Shown here: in pieces, positions 26,513 to 35,817 of the stretch
Position numbering within the stretch: position 1 is the first letter of the stretch
Layout of the letters: the number at the start of each line of letters is the position of its first letter
Notes under the pieces: generated by a model
Told to the model about the DNA's origin: nothing
The model's database searches: none
Seen by the model: the letters and a program-made list of their open reading frames with translations, nothing else
Position numbers and translations under genes: made by a program
DNA from: Plantibacter flavus
Lineage (GTDB): Bacteria; Actinomycetota; Actinomycetes; Actinomycetales; Microbacteriaceae
Assembly: GCF_900177615.1 (NCBI RefSeq)
Contig: NZ_FXAP01000008.1
Coordinates: 1 to 64,000, forward strand
Length of the DNA stretch: 64,000 nucleotides
Reading direction: 5' to 3'

Positions 26513-26521
26513 CGTCGCAGC

Positions 26522-27454
26522 ATGACCGCTTCTCCACTCATCGTCAGCCTGCCCGCCGACCTGCGCGAGGAGGTGCTGTCGCAGGGCCCCCTCCCCGAGG
26601 GCGTCGAGTTCGTCGAGTGGGATCTGCGCACCGAACCGCCGGTCGAGCACATCGACCTCGTCGTGCCCGTGTACCTCGGCTCGAACAAGCCGCTCGCGAA
26701 CGTCGCCGCGGTGACGCCGGAGCTCGTCCAGGTGCAGTCGATCGGCTACGACGGCCTCGCGGACCTCCTCCCGGCCGGCATCACCCTCGCCAACGCGGCG
26801 ACCGTGCACGAGGCTTCGACGGCGGAGCTCACAGTGGGGCTCATCCTCGCCTCGCAGCGGGGCATCCCGGACTTCGTGCGCGCCGAGCGGACTGGCGAGT
26901 GGCTGCAGAGCCAGCGCCCGAGCCTCGCCGACCGCCGCGTGCTCCTCATCGGGTACGGCGGGGTCGGTGCGGCCATCGAGGAGCGGCTCCTCCCGTTCGA
27001 GGTCGAGCTCACCCGGGTGGCGTCGAGCGCGCGGGAGGACGAGCGGGGGCCGATCCACGGCATCGACGAACTGCCCGGACTCCTGCCACACGCGGAGATC
27101 GTCATCGTCGTCGTGCCGCTCACCGACGGCACCCGCGGCTTGATCGGAGACGACTTCCTGGCGGCATTGCCTGACGACGCCCTCGTCGTGAACGTCGCCC
27201 GTGGTCCCGTCGCCGACACCGACGCCCTCGTGGAGCACGCGACGAGTGGTCGCATCCGCCTCGCACTCGACGTGACCGACCCTGAACCACTGCCAGCCGA
27301 TCACCCGCTCTGGTCCCTGCCGAACGTGCTCGTCTCCCCGCACATCGGGGGCGCGACGAGCGCGATGCTGCCGCGGATGGCGCGTCTCCTGCGTCGACAG
27401 ATCGAACACCTGTTGGCCGACGAGGAGCCGGAGAACATCGTCCTCCGCACCTGA
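26522..27454 (+). CDS. D-isomer-specific 2-hydroxyacid dehydrogenase
   Basis: A 310-residue NAD-dependent dehydrogenase. The cofactor motif LIGYGGVGAAIEERL is at about 143-157. The catalytic Arg is in VNVARGPV, the Glu is probably in LDVTDPEPL, and the His is in SPHIGGAT. It lies nine bases after rhaB and is probably cotranscribed. A role on lactate, lactaldehyde-derived acids or another 2-hydroxyacid from deoxysugars is possible, but D-specificity does not fit the L-lactate route directly, so its job here is unclear. Confidence 0.88.
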   Translation: MTASPLIVSLPADLREEVLSQGPLPEGVEFVEWDLRTEPPVEHIDLVVPVYLGSNKPLANVAAVTPELVQVQSIGYDGLADLLPAGITLANAATVHEASTAELTVGLILASQRGIPDFVRAERTGEWLQSQRPSLADRRVLLIGYGGVGAAIEERLLPFEVELTRVASSAREDERGPIHGIDELPGLLPHAEIVIVVVPLTDGTRGLIGDDFLAALPDDALVVNVARGPVADTDALVEHATSGRIRLALDVTDPEPLPADHPLWSLPNVLVSPHIGGATSAMLPRMARLLRRQIEHLLADEEPENIVLRT

Positions 27455-27484
27455 GACGGGCGTCGAGGTCCGTCGATTTCCCTT

Positions 27485-27500
27485 CGCAGAAAAATCTGCG
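27485..27500 (+). terminator. Small hairpin after the 2-hydroxyacid dehydrogenase gene
   Basis: CGCAGA-AAAA-TCTGCG is a 6-bp stem. It is weak as a terminator but lies exactly between the rhaB operon and the operators of the gntR-lldD unit. Confidence 0.35.
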
Positions 27501-27513
27501 GAGAGGGCTCGCG

Positions 27514-27527
27514 TTGAATCGGTTCAA
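27514..27527. promoter_or_regulatory. LacI-type operator variant before the gntR-lldD unit
   Basis: TTGAATCGGTTCAA contains TGAATCGGTTCA, one base from the TGAATCGATTCA operator of the rhamnose genes. It suggests that lactate use is also under the rhamnose regulator. Confidence 0.55.
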
Positions 27528-27538
27528 GAGGTAGGGTT

Positions 27539-27553
27539 TGTGGTCTGACCACA
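27539..27553. promoter_or_regulatory. GntR/FadR-type operator, probable autoregulation
   Basis: TGTGGTCTGACCACA is palindromic except for its central base and fits the TGGTCnnACCA pattern bound by FadR-subfamily regulators such as LldR. It lies 22 bp before the regulator's start codon. Confidence 0.6.
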
Positions 27554-27575
27554 CCGTAGTGTCGAAGGAGGATCG

Positions 27576-28412
27576 ATGAACGCACCAGCGACGACCGCGC
27601 CGACAGTGCCCCCGGCGACGCAGCCCGCCACCGCAGCGACGGAGCCCCGCGCCTGGGAGGTCGTGCTCGCCCGCATCGAGTCGGACCTCCTCAGCGGTGT
27701 CCTCACCCCCGGCGACCGCCTGCCCGGCGAACGACAGCTCGCGATCGACCTCGGCGTCGGTCGGTCCAGTGTCCGCGAGGCGATCCGCGTCTTGGAGGTC
27801 CTCGGACTCATCCGCACCCACACGGGATCCGGCCCCACCGCCGGCGCGATCATCGTCGCCACACCGTCGGGTGGCATGGCCACCCTCATGCGGCTCCAGG
27901 TCGCGGCGCAGGGCTTCGCCGTCCAGGACGTGGTCGACACCAGGCTCGTGATCGAGACCGCGGTCGTCCACAGTCTCGCGTCGCGTGCCGAAGCGGCCGT
28001 CCCGGATCTCGCGCACCCCGAGTCCCTGCTCGACGCGATGGACCAGCCCACCCTCACGGAGGCCGAGTTCCTCGCTCTCGACGCGCAGTTCCACCTGTCG
28101 CTCGCTGAGGCGGAGGGCAATCAGGTCCTCGTCGCCACGATGTCAGGCCTCCGCGACTCCATCGAGCGGTACGTCCTGGCCGGTGTCCCACAATTGGCGT
28201 CGTGGTCAGCCACCGCCGACCGCCTGCGCGCGGAGCACCGGGGCATCGTGGAGGCGATCCGCCACGCCGACGCCGAGCTGGCCCGCCAGTCCGTCCGCTC
28301 CCACATCACCAACTACTACCAGGCTCGCGAACTGTCAGAAGACGACAGTCCGCACCCCTCGACACCCACCTCAAGCGACAGTTCGCGGAAAGAAGAGACA
28401 GACCATGGTTGA
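27576..28412 (+). CDS. GntR/FadR-family regulator of L-lactate use (LldR-like)
   Basis: A 278-residue regulator. The winged helix ([46 protein letters not shown], about 40-90) is followed by an all-helical FCD ligand domain ([53 protein letters not shown]). Core homology ends near NYYQARE. The last roughly 25 residues ([26 protein letters not shown] region) are low-complexity and encoded by a palindromic repeat of the CGCGAACTGTC family. GAAGGAGG precedes the ATG. The stop overlaps lldD by eight bases, so lactate is the likely effector. Confidence 0.9.
   Translation: MNAPATTAPTVPPATQPATAATEPRAWEVVLARIESDLLSGVLTPGDRLPGERQLAIDLGVGRSSVREAIRVLEVLGLIRTHTGSGPTAGAIIVATPSGGMATLMRLQVAAQGFAVQDVVDTRLVIETAVVHSLASRAEAAVPDLAHPESLLDAMDQPTLTEAEFLALDAQFHLSLAEAEGNQVLVATMSGLRDSIERYVLAGVPQLASWSATADRLRAEHRGIVEAIRHADAELARQSVRSHITNYYQARELSEDDSPHPSTPTSSDSSRKEETDHG
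28326..28387. repeat. Family C palindromic element forming the GntR C-terminal tail
   Basis: CGCGAACTGTC (28326-28336) and GACAGTTCGCG (28377-28387) are perfect 11-bp arms. A second copy of the family, starting with the same 12 bases, is at 44931-45001. Confidence 0.75.
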
Positions 28413-29745
28413 ACGTCGGATCCCCAAGCCCCACGACCTGCTCCCCCTCATGCAGTTCAAGAAGCCGGAGTTCAACGCTCGCCGGCGACGCCTGGCGGCC
28501 GCCACCACCATCAGCGACCTGCGCACGATCGCGAAGAAGGTCACGCCGACGGCGCCCTTCGACTACACCGACGGCGCCGCCGAGGGCGAGATCTCGCTGG
28601 CGCGGGCACGGCAGGCGTTTCAGGACATCGAGTTCCACCCGTCCGTCCTGAAGAATGTCGCGAACGTCGACACCGGCTGGGACGTCCTCGGCGAGCGCGT
28701 CGCGTTCCCCTTCGGCATCGCTCCCACCGGCTTCACCCGCATGATGCAGACCGAGGGCGAGCGCGCTGGAGCCTCCGCCGCAGCGGCCGCGGGCATCCCC
28801 TTCACCCTGTCGACCATGGGCACGACCTCGATCGAGGATGTCAAGGCGGCCGCGCCCGGTGGCCGCAACTGGTTCCAGCTCTACATGTGGAGTGAGCGCG
28901 AGCGGTCGATGGCGCTCGTCGACCGCGCGGCCGCGGCCGGCTACGACACCCTCGTGGTGACGGTCGACACCCCCGTCGGCGGCGCCCGCCTGCGCGACGT
29001 CCGCAACGGCATGACGATCCCGCCGTCGCTCACCCCGAAGACCATCGTCGACGCGCTCCCCCGCCCGGCGTGGTGGATCAACTTCCTCACCACGGAGCCG
29101 TTGGCCTTCGCGAGCCTCGACCGCTGGTCGGGAACCGTCGCGGCGCTCATCGACACGATGTTCGACCCGACCGTCGGTCCGGACGAGGTCAAGTACATCC
29201 GCGAGCAGTGGAAGGGCAAGCTCATCGTCAAGGGCGTCCAGTCGGTCGCCGACGCGAAGCTCGCCGTCGACCTCGGTGCGGACGCCGTCCAGCTCTCCAA
29301 CCACGGCGGCCGCCAGCTCGACCGCGCGCCGATCCCGTTCCACCTCCTACCGAGCGTCGTGCGCGAGGTGGGTAAGGACGCCGAGGTGCACCTCGACACC
29401 GGCATCATGAACGGCGCCGACATCGTGGCGTCCGTCGCGCTGGGTGCGCGCTTCACCTTCATCGGCCGCGCGTACCTGTACGGACTCATGGCCGGTGGGC
29501 GCGAGGGTGTCGACCGCGCGATCCAGATCCTCTCGGGCGAGATCGTGCGCACGATGAAGCTCCTGGGTGTCGCGTCGCTCGAGGAACTCCAGCCGCACCA
29601 CGTGACCCAGCTGTCGCGGTTCACGACGCTACAGCCGCTGCCGGAACAGTCGTCGCTCAGCGCACGTCGCCCGTCGACTGCGAAGCCCGCGGCGTCACCG
29701 GCTCGGAAGGCTCCTGCCCGGAAGCCTGCGGCCGCGAAGGGCTAG
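28405..29745 (+). CDS. lldD: L-lactate dehydrogenase, FMN-dependent
   Basis: A 446-residue member of the alpha-hydroxyacid oxidase family (TIM barrel with FMN) that oxidises L-lactate to pyruvate with electrons passed to the respiratory chain. Hallmarks are [30 protein letters not shown], the substrate/flavin signature SNHGGRQLD with the catalytic His (about residue 300), and [28 protein letters not shown] disordered Ala/Pro/Lys-rich tail of about 30 residues ([11 protein letters not shown]) exceeds the usual length. The start overlaps the regulator gene. It finishes the rhamnose route by consuming the L-lactate made by the aldolase/dehydrogenase. Confidence 0.93.
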   Translation: MVERRIPKPHDLLPLMQFKKPEFNARRRRLAAATTISDLRTIAKKVTPTAPFDYTDGAAEGEISLARARQAFQDIEFHPSVLKNVANVDTGWDVLGERVAFPFGIAPTGFTRMMQTEGERAGASAAAAAGIPFTLSTMGTTSIEDVKAAAPGGRNWFQLYMWSERERSMALVDRAAAAGYDTLVVTVDTPVGGARLRDVRNGMTIPPSLTPKTIVDALPRPAWWINFLTTEPLAFASLDRWSGTVAALIDTMFDPTVGPDEVKYIREQWKGKLIVKGVQSVADAKLAVDLGADAVQLSNHGGRQLDRAPIPFHLLPSVVREVGKDAEVHLDTGIMNGADIVASVALGARFTFIGRAYLYGLMAGGREGVDRAIQILSGEIVRTMKLLGVASLEELQPHHVTQLSRFTTLQPLPEQSSLSARRPSTAKPAASPARKAPARKPAAAKG

Positions 29746-29764
29746 CCGCCTGGTCGGTCGATCG

Positions 29765-29820
29765 GCCCCGGTTGCCGAGCGTGTCGAAGGATCTCCGTCG
29801 ACACGCTCAGTGACCGGGGC
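29765..29820. repeat. REP-type palindrome after lldD
   Basis: GAGCGTGTCGA (29777-29787) and TCGACACGCTC (29798-29808) are perfect 11-bp arms. GCCCCGGT and ACCGGGGC flank them, extending the stem. It is a single, complete member of the CTTCGACAAGCTCAG-related family. Confidence 0.8.
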
Positions 29821-29890
29821 TTTCGTCGCGCTCGCAACCGTGGTCACTGTTCCGACCGGCCCACCTGCTGCGGGGCCCTGTGTGTGATAT

Positions 29891-29936
29891 GACGGCGGGG
29901 CCGTCCCCCGCTTTCGCGTGAGACGGCCCCGCCGTC
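29891..29936. terminator. Strong hairpin between convergent lldD and surface-protein genes
   Basis: GACGGCGGGGCCGTC (29891-29905) and GACGGCCCCGCCGTC (29922-29936) form a perfect 15-bp stem. On the plus strand GTTGTCTTT follows, so this is probably the lldD terminator. Confidence 0.65.
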
Positions 29937-29955
29937 GTTGTCTTTCGGACCGACT

Positions 29956-29982
29956 GGCCCTGCCCGGCTTCCGGGCAGGGCC
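29956..29982 (-). terminator. Terminator of the giant surface-protein gene
   Basis: GGCCCTGCCCGG (29956-29967) and CCGGGCAGGGCC (29971-29982) make a 12-bp stem with a 3-base loop. It starts seven bases beyond the stop codon of the minus-strand gene. Confidence 0.65.
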
Positions 29983-29988
29983 ATCGTC

Positions 29989-32900
29989 TCAGTCCGTCAC
30001 GTCTGCAGCGACCTCTTCACGCTGCCGACGGCGCACCATGAGGCCGAGGCCCAGTGCGATCCCGAGCAGAGCCAGTGCCGCTGCGCCTCCGAGGAACGCG
30101 CCCTCGGCTCCGGTCTTCGCGAGTGAGCCGTCTGACGACCCGCCCGGAACGACCGGCTCGGGCGTGTTCGGGTCGGGCGTCACCGGCACGACGATGCCGA
30201 CGTACCAGGACTCGGCGGATGCGGAGACGAGCGACCGAGGCTGGGCGCCCCCGTCGATCGGCGCGGAGCCGTCCTCCGCGGTGACCGTGACGACCCGGTG
30301 GTGCGCACCCAGCTCGGCGAGCTCATCGAGTTCGACCGTGGTGGATTCGCCGGGTGCGAGGGCACCCTCGATCGGCGCGGTCGTCGCGTTCTCCTGACCA
30401 TCATCCAGAACGATGTCCGTGAGCGTGCGCGGACCGGTGTTCGTCACGACGTACGTCCACGTGACGCCCTCAGCGGCCAGGATCTCCGGCCCAGGTGCCT
30501 CATCGACGACTTCGCCGTTCAGCAGCACCTCGATGCTGACCTCGCCGACGGTGGGCAGCAGCACTTCGGCCACGTCCGCGTCGGTGACGCGCGATCCGTC
30601 TGCGGCGTGTGCCCCTGATGCTGACACGTCTTGCGAGACGGAGCCCGCGTCGATGTCCGCCTGCGTGATCGTCGTGTCGAACGTGCTGACCTCGATGGCC
30701 CGGGGAGCCAGTGACTCCCAGGTGCCGATCGTCTGCTCGTCGTCGTGGATCTCGACGTTCCGCAGCGTCGGCAGGCCGGCGTTCTCGACCGTGACGGTCC
30801 AGTCCACCATCGCACCGACCGCGACCTCGTCACGGACACTACCCACGATCGACACCTTCACCGCAGCACCCGTGACCAGATCGATCGTGACCGAGTCACC
30901 GGCCTCGACCGTGACACCGGCGAGGTCGACACCGGACGCGATCGCGTCCGTGGTCAAGGAACCACGATCGATGTCAGCCTGCGTGAGCGTGTAGGCGACT
31001 GTCGCAACAGCGGACTCACCGGGCTGCAGCGTCCCGGGCTCACCCGGCCACACCACCTCCGGCTCACCGATGCCCGCGAACCGGTCGCGGACCTGCACCT
31101 CCGTCAGCGCCGTGCCGGTACTCGTGTTCGTGGCCGTGAGCTCGAACTCGACGACCGAACCGACCACCAGATCACCGTCAGGCAGGATCGCCCGCTCATC
31201 GAGCGTGATCGCGGACGCGATCACACCCTGGTACCAGCTGACATCATCAGCACGCACCGGACCAACCGGCCGATCACCAGCCTCCACACCGGAGACCTCA
31301 GCCCGCACCGTCTGCTGGTCGAACACCGCATCAGACGACACCGTGAACTCCCGGCTCTCGCCCGGAGCAAGCGACTCGATGACCGCCAGCTCAGACCCGA
31401 ACGAATCCGAGACAGCCAGATCCGCAAGCGTCCGGAGACCCGTGTTGGTCACCACATACGTCCACTCGATCGACTCACCCACCGTCACCTCAGGACCAGG
31501 AGCCGCCGAGACATCCTGCCCATCAACCAACACCTCGATCGACACAGCGCCAGCAACATCGAGCAGAACCTCAGCCGCATCACGATCCGTCACCGACGAA
31601 CCATCAGCAGCATGGAACCCCTCGACATCCACCGAACGGACAACCAGACCAGCATCGATGTCCGCCTGCGTCAACGCCGACTCGAACGTGCTGACCTCGA
31701 TCACACCAGGAGCCAACGACTCCCACGCACCGACCGACAGCCCATCCACACTCGCCTCGACGTTCCGCAGCGTCGGCAGGCCGGCGTTCTCGACCGTGAC
31801 GGTCCAGTCCACCATCGCACCGACCGCGGCCTCGTCACGGACACTACCCACGATCGACACCTTCACCGCAGCACCCGTGACCAGATCCACCGTGACGTTG
31901 TCGTCGTCACTCGACGCACTTCCGAGCACGTCCGTCCCGACGACGGTCGCGTGGTTCGACAGCTCACCGCGGTCGATGTCAGCCTGCGTCAGCGTGTAAT
32001 CGGCGGTCGCCCGCACGGTCGCTCCCTCAGCCAACTCACCGGGCTCTGCCGGCCACTCGAAGGTGAGGTCGCCGAGGCCCTGCAGGTCGTCGACCAGCGC
32101 TACCTCGGTGAGGACACCCTGACCGCTGTTCGTAGCGGTGAAGGAGTACTCGATGACCGAGCCGACCTCGAGATCGCCCGCTGGCAGCTGCGCACTCTTG
32201 TCGAGCTCGATGGCCGAGTCGACCGTCTGGTATCCGAACACGATGTCGTCGCGCTGGCCGTCGATCGGGACCGTGAACGGACCGGCGACGTCATCGCGAC
32301 GATCCTGCCACCCTGCGGTCTGCAGGTGCGACGGGGGAAGCGTCGCGGGGTCGACGACCACCTCGTACTCCTGGGTGGAGACGAGTCCGTCGAGCGAGAA
32401 CGAGCCGTCCGGCCCGGTCTCCGCCTGCTGCACGGACGAACCACCGAGCGGTCTGATGTCGACCCGCACATCAGGCAGGCCGGGCTCGCCGTCCTGCTGC
32501 ACTCCGTCGCCGTTCCGGTCGTCGAAGACGATGCCACCGACGGTCGAGCTGACGACCGCGGAGGTCTGGTTCGGTGTCCGGAGACGGACCGAGTTCGATC
32601 CGAAGTAGGCGTCGGCGCTGTTCTGATAAACGTCGCCTGCAGCCTGCCCCTCGACGGAGAGGTCGAGACGGAGACCGCCGGCAGCAGCCGACTTGAACGA
32701 GTCGTACACGACCCGAACCGCGGTGGCCGATGACAGGTCGGTGTCCTCGGTGAGGTCGATCCACTCGACCTCGTCGCCGGGAGCTTCTCCGATGAGGCGC
32801 GGGTCTTCAGTCGTGACCTGGACGATGGCCGGGTCGGTTCCCAGCAGGCGGAGACCGTCGAGCACGGCGGTTCCCGAGAAGCTGGATCCGCGGTCGTCGC

Positions 32901-35199
32901 CGTTGAACGGCAGGACGTCGAGGAACACCACGTTGCCGTCGTAGTTGCTCTTCGTGAAGTTGTACCAGTAGGTCGTGAAGTCGATGGCCTGGTCGGTGGA
33001 TTCGATCCGCGGCTTGCCCGCGGCGCCACTCAGGGAGAGTGTGTCCACTTGGAGGACGTTGACCCGGGCTGACGCCGACACCGCTTTGTCGCCGATGCCG
33101 GTCACGGTGCTGAGCGTGCTCAGCGTGCCGTTCGTGCCGCCGGTCCAGCCGTTCGGCTTGACCGGGCGCTGGAACGAGACGGTCCCGCCGAGGAGGGCCG
33201 GCTTCAGCGACACGTAGGACGAGTCGAGCTGGATCGGCACCGTGCTCTCGAGCGTGATGATGGCGGGAGCCACGTCGTCCTTGGTGCCGGGAAGCCCGTC
33301 AGGGCCATGATCGGCGTCGCGGATGCTTACCACGCGCCAGGCCGGATCGAGGCGGGAGAGGTCGAACGCCGTGATCGCTGAATCCACCTGGAGCTCGGTG
33401 CGGACCCCTTCGAAGACGATCGGTTCGGCATCGAGTCGGGCCCCCGCCGGACGGGCGACGGACGTGTGCGCCGTGTGGTCGATCGTGTTGCCGCCGACGA
33501 CCGTCAGAGCGCTCTTCGACAGGCCGGCGTTCAGCGTGTAGAGCTCGACACAGGTGCTCGATCGCTGCCGACGCTCGCCGGTCTCATCCGCCCTCCACAC
33601 GTGGTTGATCGTGATGCAGGACCCGACCGGTGCACGGGCCTCCAATGGGACGCGGGCGTAGAGCTTGAAATCCGCGATGCGTCCGAGGGTGTTCTTCTGC
33701 CAACTCTCCCCGAGGTACTGCACGCGCACCCCGGTGATCGAGGTGGCACCGCCGGCCTCCTGCGGGGTGTCGACCCAGAGGTTGCTCTCGGGGTTCTGCT
33801 GGTCGGTGCCGTTGGTGTACTGCACCGAGAACTGGTCGGCGGGCTGCTGCCTGATCGTCCCGTCGCGGAGGACACCGAACGCCACCGCGTCGGTGTCGAG
33901 CACGAACTGCGCCTCCGCCGGATTCCAGAACTGGTGGGTGACCAGGTTCGTCAGCCCCTGGCTCCTGGTCTGTCCGGCTTCCGACCTGGTCGCCGGGGTG
34001 ACGACGCCCTCGGAGTACAGTTCAGCCGTCGGCGACACCAGGGTGTTACTGACGTTCGTCCACCGCCCCGAGTTGAGCGCGGGATAGGTCGGCGTCCCGA
34101 CGATGTAGCGAGCGGCGGCGATACCCGCGGTCGGCGCAACGATGGTCCAGTTCCCGTCTTCGTCGTCCCGCAGGTTCTGGGTCAGTTGAGCGGAGGCCTG
34201 TCCGCCGATGGCGCCGATGATGGTCGAGCCACCGTTGGTGGTCCAGTCGGGGCCGGTCAGCGTGTAGGGGATGACGATGGCGTCGGCGGCCTTCTCGGGC
34301 ACGTCGCCCTTCGGGTACCAGAGGTTCGGTCGGATGGACACCCGCGTCGTCGCCGTATCGCTGATCGGCAGGGAGGTGATACGCAGGGTGATCTCGTTGC
34401 CCGAGACCGAGACGATCTGGGCGTGGTCGCTCTCGAGCGAGACGCCGCCGGCGGTCGGGCCTTCATACGCGAGGGTGACGTCGATGGGCAGGTCGATCTC
34501 CATCGGACGACGCTGCCCGACCGTGAGGAGCGACGCCAGCTGCACGCCGATGGACAGCGGGATGGCTTCCTCGGGACCACTGCCGAAGTCGTACTGGCCG
34601 AGGGCCAGCGACTGGCCGCTGGTCGGCGTCAGATCGGCTCGGTACTCTCCGATGGTCGTGAGCGATCCGCCCGCGGCGTCTCTGCTGCCTGTGACGTCCT
34701 CGTACGTGACCACCGCGTCGTAGACCGAGCCGGGTGCCCCGGAGTACCCCGTCATCATGGCCGTGAGGCCGTCGATCGTCACGAGTGAACCCGAAGGGAT
34801 CGACATCGTCGCGCGAACCGTGCGTCCGTCGTCTTCGAGGACGTAGCGAGAGGTGAACATCGGCGACGAGTTGTTCAGCTTGATGAGCGACGATTCGTCC
34901 CAGATCCAACCTTCGGGGAGGGTCTGCGAGGCGATGCCGTCGGTGAGCCCGTCGCTGCCGACAGACCAGGCGAACACGGCTGACGAACCGGTCGCGATGA
35001 TGCCGTTGTCGGCCGCGGGGTCGAGCGTGCCGGCGATGCCGTCGTCGGTGATGGAGAGTTTGAACTCGGTGAACGAGCCGACGGCCTGAGTCCCGGTCGT
35101 TGCTGCTGCGGGTGCCGCCAGAACACCGCCGAGCGCCGTGGTGATGGCCAAGGTACCGGCCAGGATCCGGAGGCGGGAGCGCCAACGTGAGGGTTTCAT
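29989..35199 (-). CDS. Giant LAXTG-anchored surface protein with repeat domains
   Basis: A 1736-residue exported protein. The ATG at 35199 gives a signal peptide (MKPSRWRSRLRILAGTLAIT, cleavage near AAPAAATTG). Residues to about 950 form a long beta-rich region without a family I recognise. A SdrD/Cna-B-like domain follows (VFDDRNGDGVQQDGEPGLPDVRVDI). Then come at least six roughly 110-residue DUF11-like stalk repeats (VGSVIEYSFTATNSG, LTQADIDRG, VGAMVDWTVTVENAGLPTLRNVE). It ends with LAKTG (1693-1697), a hydrophobic helix and an RRRQRE tail, the anchor read by actinobacterial class E sortases. No sortase gene is in the window. Role inferred as adhesion or cell-envelope display. It probably follows the DUF3060 lipoprotein gene in one transcript. 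Confidence 0.85.
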   Translation of the reverse strand: MKPSRWRSRLRILAGTLAITTALGGVLAAPAAATTGTQAVGSFTEFKLSITDDGIAGTLDPAADNGIIATGSSAVFAWSVGSDGLTDGIASQTLPEGWIWDESSLIKLNNSSPMFTSRYVLEDDGRTVRATMSIPSGSLVTIDGLTAMMTGYSGAPGSVYDAVVTYEDVTGSRDAAGGSLTTIGEYRADLTPTSGQSLALGQYDFGSGPEEAIPLSIGVQLASLLTVGQRRPMEIDLPIDVTLAYEGPTAGGVSLESDHAQIVSVSGNEITLRITSLPISDTATTRVSIRPNLWYPKGDVPEKAADAIVIPYTLTGPDWTTNGGSTIIGAIGGQASAQLTQNLRDDEDGNWTIVAPTAGIAAARYIVGTPTYPALNSGRWTNVSNTLVSPTAELYSEGVVTPATRSEAGQTRSQGLTNLVTHQFWNPAEAQFVLDTDAVAFGVLRDGTIRQQPADQFSVQYTNGTDQQNPESNLWVDTPQEAGGATSITGVRVQYLGESWQKNTLGRIADFKLYARVPLEARAPVGSCITINHVWRADETGERRQRSSTCVELYTLNAGLSKSALTVVGGNTIDHTAHTSVARPAGARLDAEPIVFEGVRTELQVDSAITAFDLSRLDPAWRVVSIRDADHGPDGLPGTKDDVAPAIITLESTVPIQLDSSYVSLKPALLGGTVSFQRPVKPNGWTGGTNGTLSTLSTVTGIGDKAVSASARVNVLQVDTLSLSGAAGKPRIESTDQAIDFTTYWYNFTKSNYDGNVVFLDVLPFNGDDRGSSFSGTAVLDGLRLLGTDPAIVQVTTEDPRLIGEAPGDEVEWIDLTEDTDLSSATAVRVVYDSFKSAAAGGLRLDLSVEGQAAGDVYQNSADAYFGSNSVRLRTPNQTSAVVSSTVGGIVFDDRNGDGVQQDGEPGLPDVRVDIRPLGGSSVQQAETGPDGSFSLDGLVSTQEYEVVVDPATLPPSHLQTAGWQDRRDDVAGPFTVPIDGQRDDIVFGYQTVDSAIELDKSAQLPAGDLEVGSVIEYSFTATNSGQGVLTEVALVDDLQGLGDLTFEWPAEPGELAEGATVRATADYTLTQADIDRGELSNHATVVGTDVLGSASSDDDNVTVDLVTGAAVKVSIVGSVRDEAAVGAMVDWTVTVENAGLPTLRNVEASVDGLSVGAWESLAPGVIEVSTFESALTQADIDAGLVVRSVDVEGFHAADGSSVTDRDAAEVLLDVAGAVSIEVLVDGQDVSAAPGPEVTVGESIEWTYVVTNTGLRTLADLAVSDSFGSELAVIESLAPGESREFTVSSDAVFDQQTVRAEVSGVEAGDRPVGPVRADDVSWYQGVIASAITLDERAILPDGDLVVGSVVEFELTATNTSTGTALTEVQVRDRFAGIGEPEVVWPGEPGTLQPGESAVATVAYTLTQADIDRGSLTTDAIASGVDLAGVTVEAGDSVTIDLVTGAAVKVSIVGSVRDEVAVGAMVDWTVTVENAGLPTLRNVEIHDDEQTIGTWESLAPRAIEVSTFDTTITQADIDAGSVSQDVSASGAHAADGSRVTDADVAEVLLPTVGEVSIEVLLNGEVVDEAPGPEILAAEGVTWTYVVTNTGPRTLTDIVLDDGQENATTAPIEGALAPGESTTVELDELAELGAHHRVVTVTAEDGSAPIDGGAQPRSLVSASAESWYVGIVVPVTPDPNTPEPVVPGGSSDGSLAKTGAEGAFLGGAAALALLGIALGLGLMVRRRQREEVAADVTD
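30756..31891. repeat. Internal long repeat in the surface-protein gene, period 1005 bp
   Basis: About 130 bp starting at 30756 recurs at 31761 with a single mismatch over that stretch. The 1005-bp offset equals 335 codons, three stalk repeats. Such near-identity in one part of otherwise diverged repeats points to recent duplication or gene conversion. Confidence 0.8.
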
Positions 35200-35267
35200 G
35201 GGGATTCCTTCGAGGGGAGGGCGGCGGCCGGAAGGCCACACGGGTGAGGAGGTCTGAGGGAGCCGGT

Positions 35268-35642
35268 TCATTTGGCCGGGGCCAGGGTGTTGCCGGGGAA
35301 CGGGTCGGCGGCGAGGTCGGGGCCGTCGAGCCAGGTGATGTCGTTCCGGGTGCCGCTGACGTCGATCCGCTCGACGAAGTCGACGTCGATCCTGTTGTCG
35401 TCGCCGACGACAACGAGTGACGTCGCCGAGTCCGCATCCACCGTGACGGCGTGGGCAGTGATGGTCACCGCCCCGCAATCGCCGATGAGCCGGAGGTTCG
35501 CGCCGTCGGAGCTGATGTTGACGTCGCGTCCGGTGCACTGGGTGACGGCGGGCTCGGTCACCCGTTCGATCGGCGCTGCGGTACAGGCGGTGAGCGCGAC
35601 GGCGAGCACGAGGACGCTCGTCGCGATGGATGCACGGTTCAT
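35268..35642 (-). CDS. DUF3060-type small lipoprotein
   Basis: A 124-residue lipoprotein. The signal peptide ends in the lipobox LTAC (C20). The rest (CTGRDVNISSDGANLRLIG, VVVGDDNRIDVDFVERIDVSG) has the alternating Val/Asp/Asn pattern of DUF3060, predicted to be a small right-handed beta structure. Function is unknown in the family. It lies 68 bp before the giant surface-protein gene on the same strand. A second DUF3060 lipoprotein sits beside another secreted repeat protein at 55 kb. The region upstream (35643-35750) is AT-rich and should hold the promoter. Confidence 0.8.
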   Translation of the reverse strand: MNRASIATSVLVLAVALTACTAAPIERVTEPAVTQCTGRDVNISSDGANLRLIGDCGAVTITAHAVTVDADSATSLVVVGDDNRIDVDFVERIDVSGTRNDITWLDGPDLAADPFPGNTLAPAK

Positions 35643-35751
35643 GAGGACTCTCCGGTCGGATTCCGAATTTCTGATTCTACACGTGGAATACTAAGCTAAA
35701 CCTGACTGATATACAACAGGTGTATTCGAGCGCCCAGACGACGCCGTGAAC

Positions 35752-35790
35752 GACGGAACGCGCGGCCCGTCATGGGCCGCGCGTTCCGTC
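35752..35790 (-). terminator. Terminator of the beta-propeller gene
   Basis: GACGGAACGCGCGGCCC (35752-35768) and its complement (35774-35790) form a perfect 17-bp stem with a 5-base loop, 27 bp beyond the stop codon of the minus-strand gene. Confidence 0.75.
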
Positions 35791-35817
35791 TCCGCTGAGC
35801 GTCAGCGTGTCACCGGG

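Noticed and set aside
30745-32733. A 662-codon plus-strand open frame opposite the giant surface protein
   Set aside because: Arg/His/Asp-rich shadow of the minus-strand gene. No start signal, no domain, and the opposite strand encodes clear stalk repeats.
35680-35710. A DtxR/IdeR-like iron box (ACTAAGCTAAACCTGA) before the DUF3060 gene
   Set aside because: Matches only about half of the 19-bp consensus and the genes have no iron link; the region is simply AT-rich promoter DNA.
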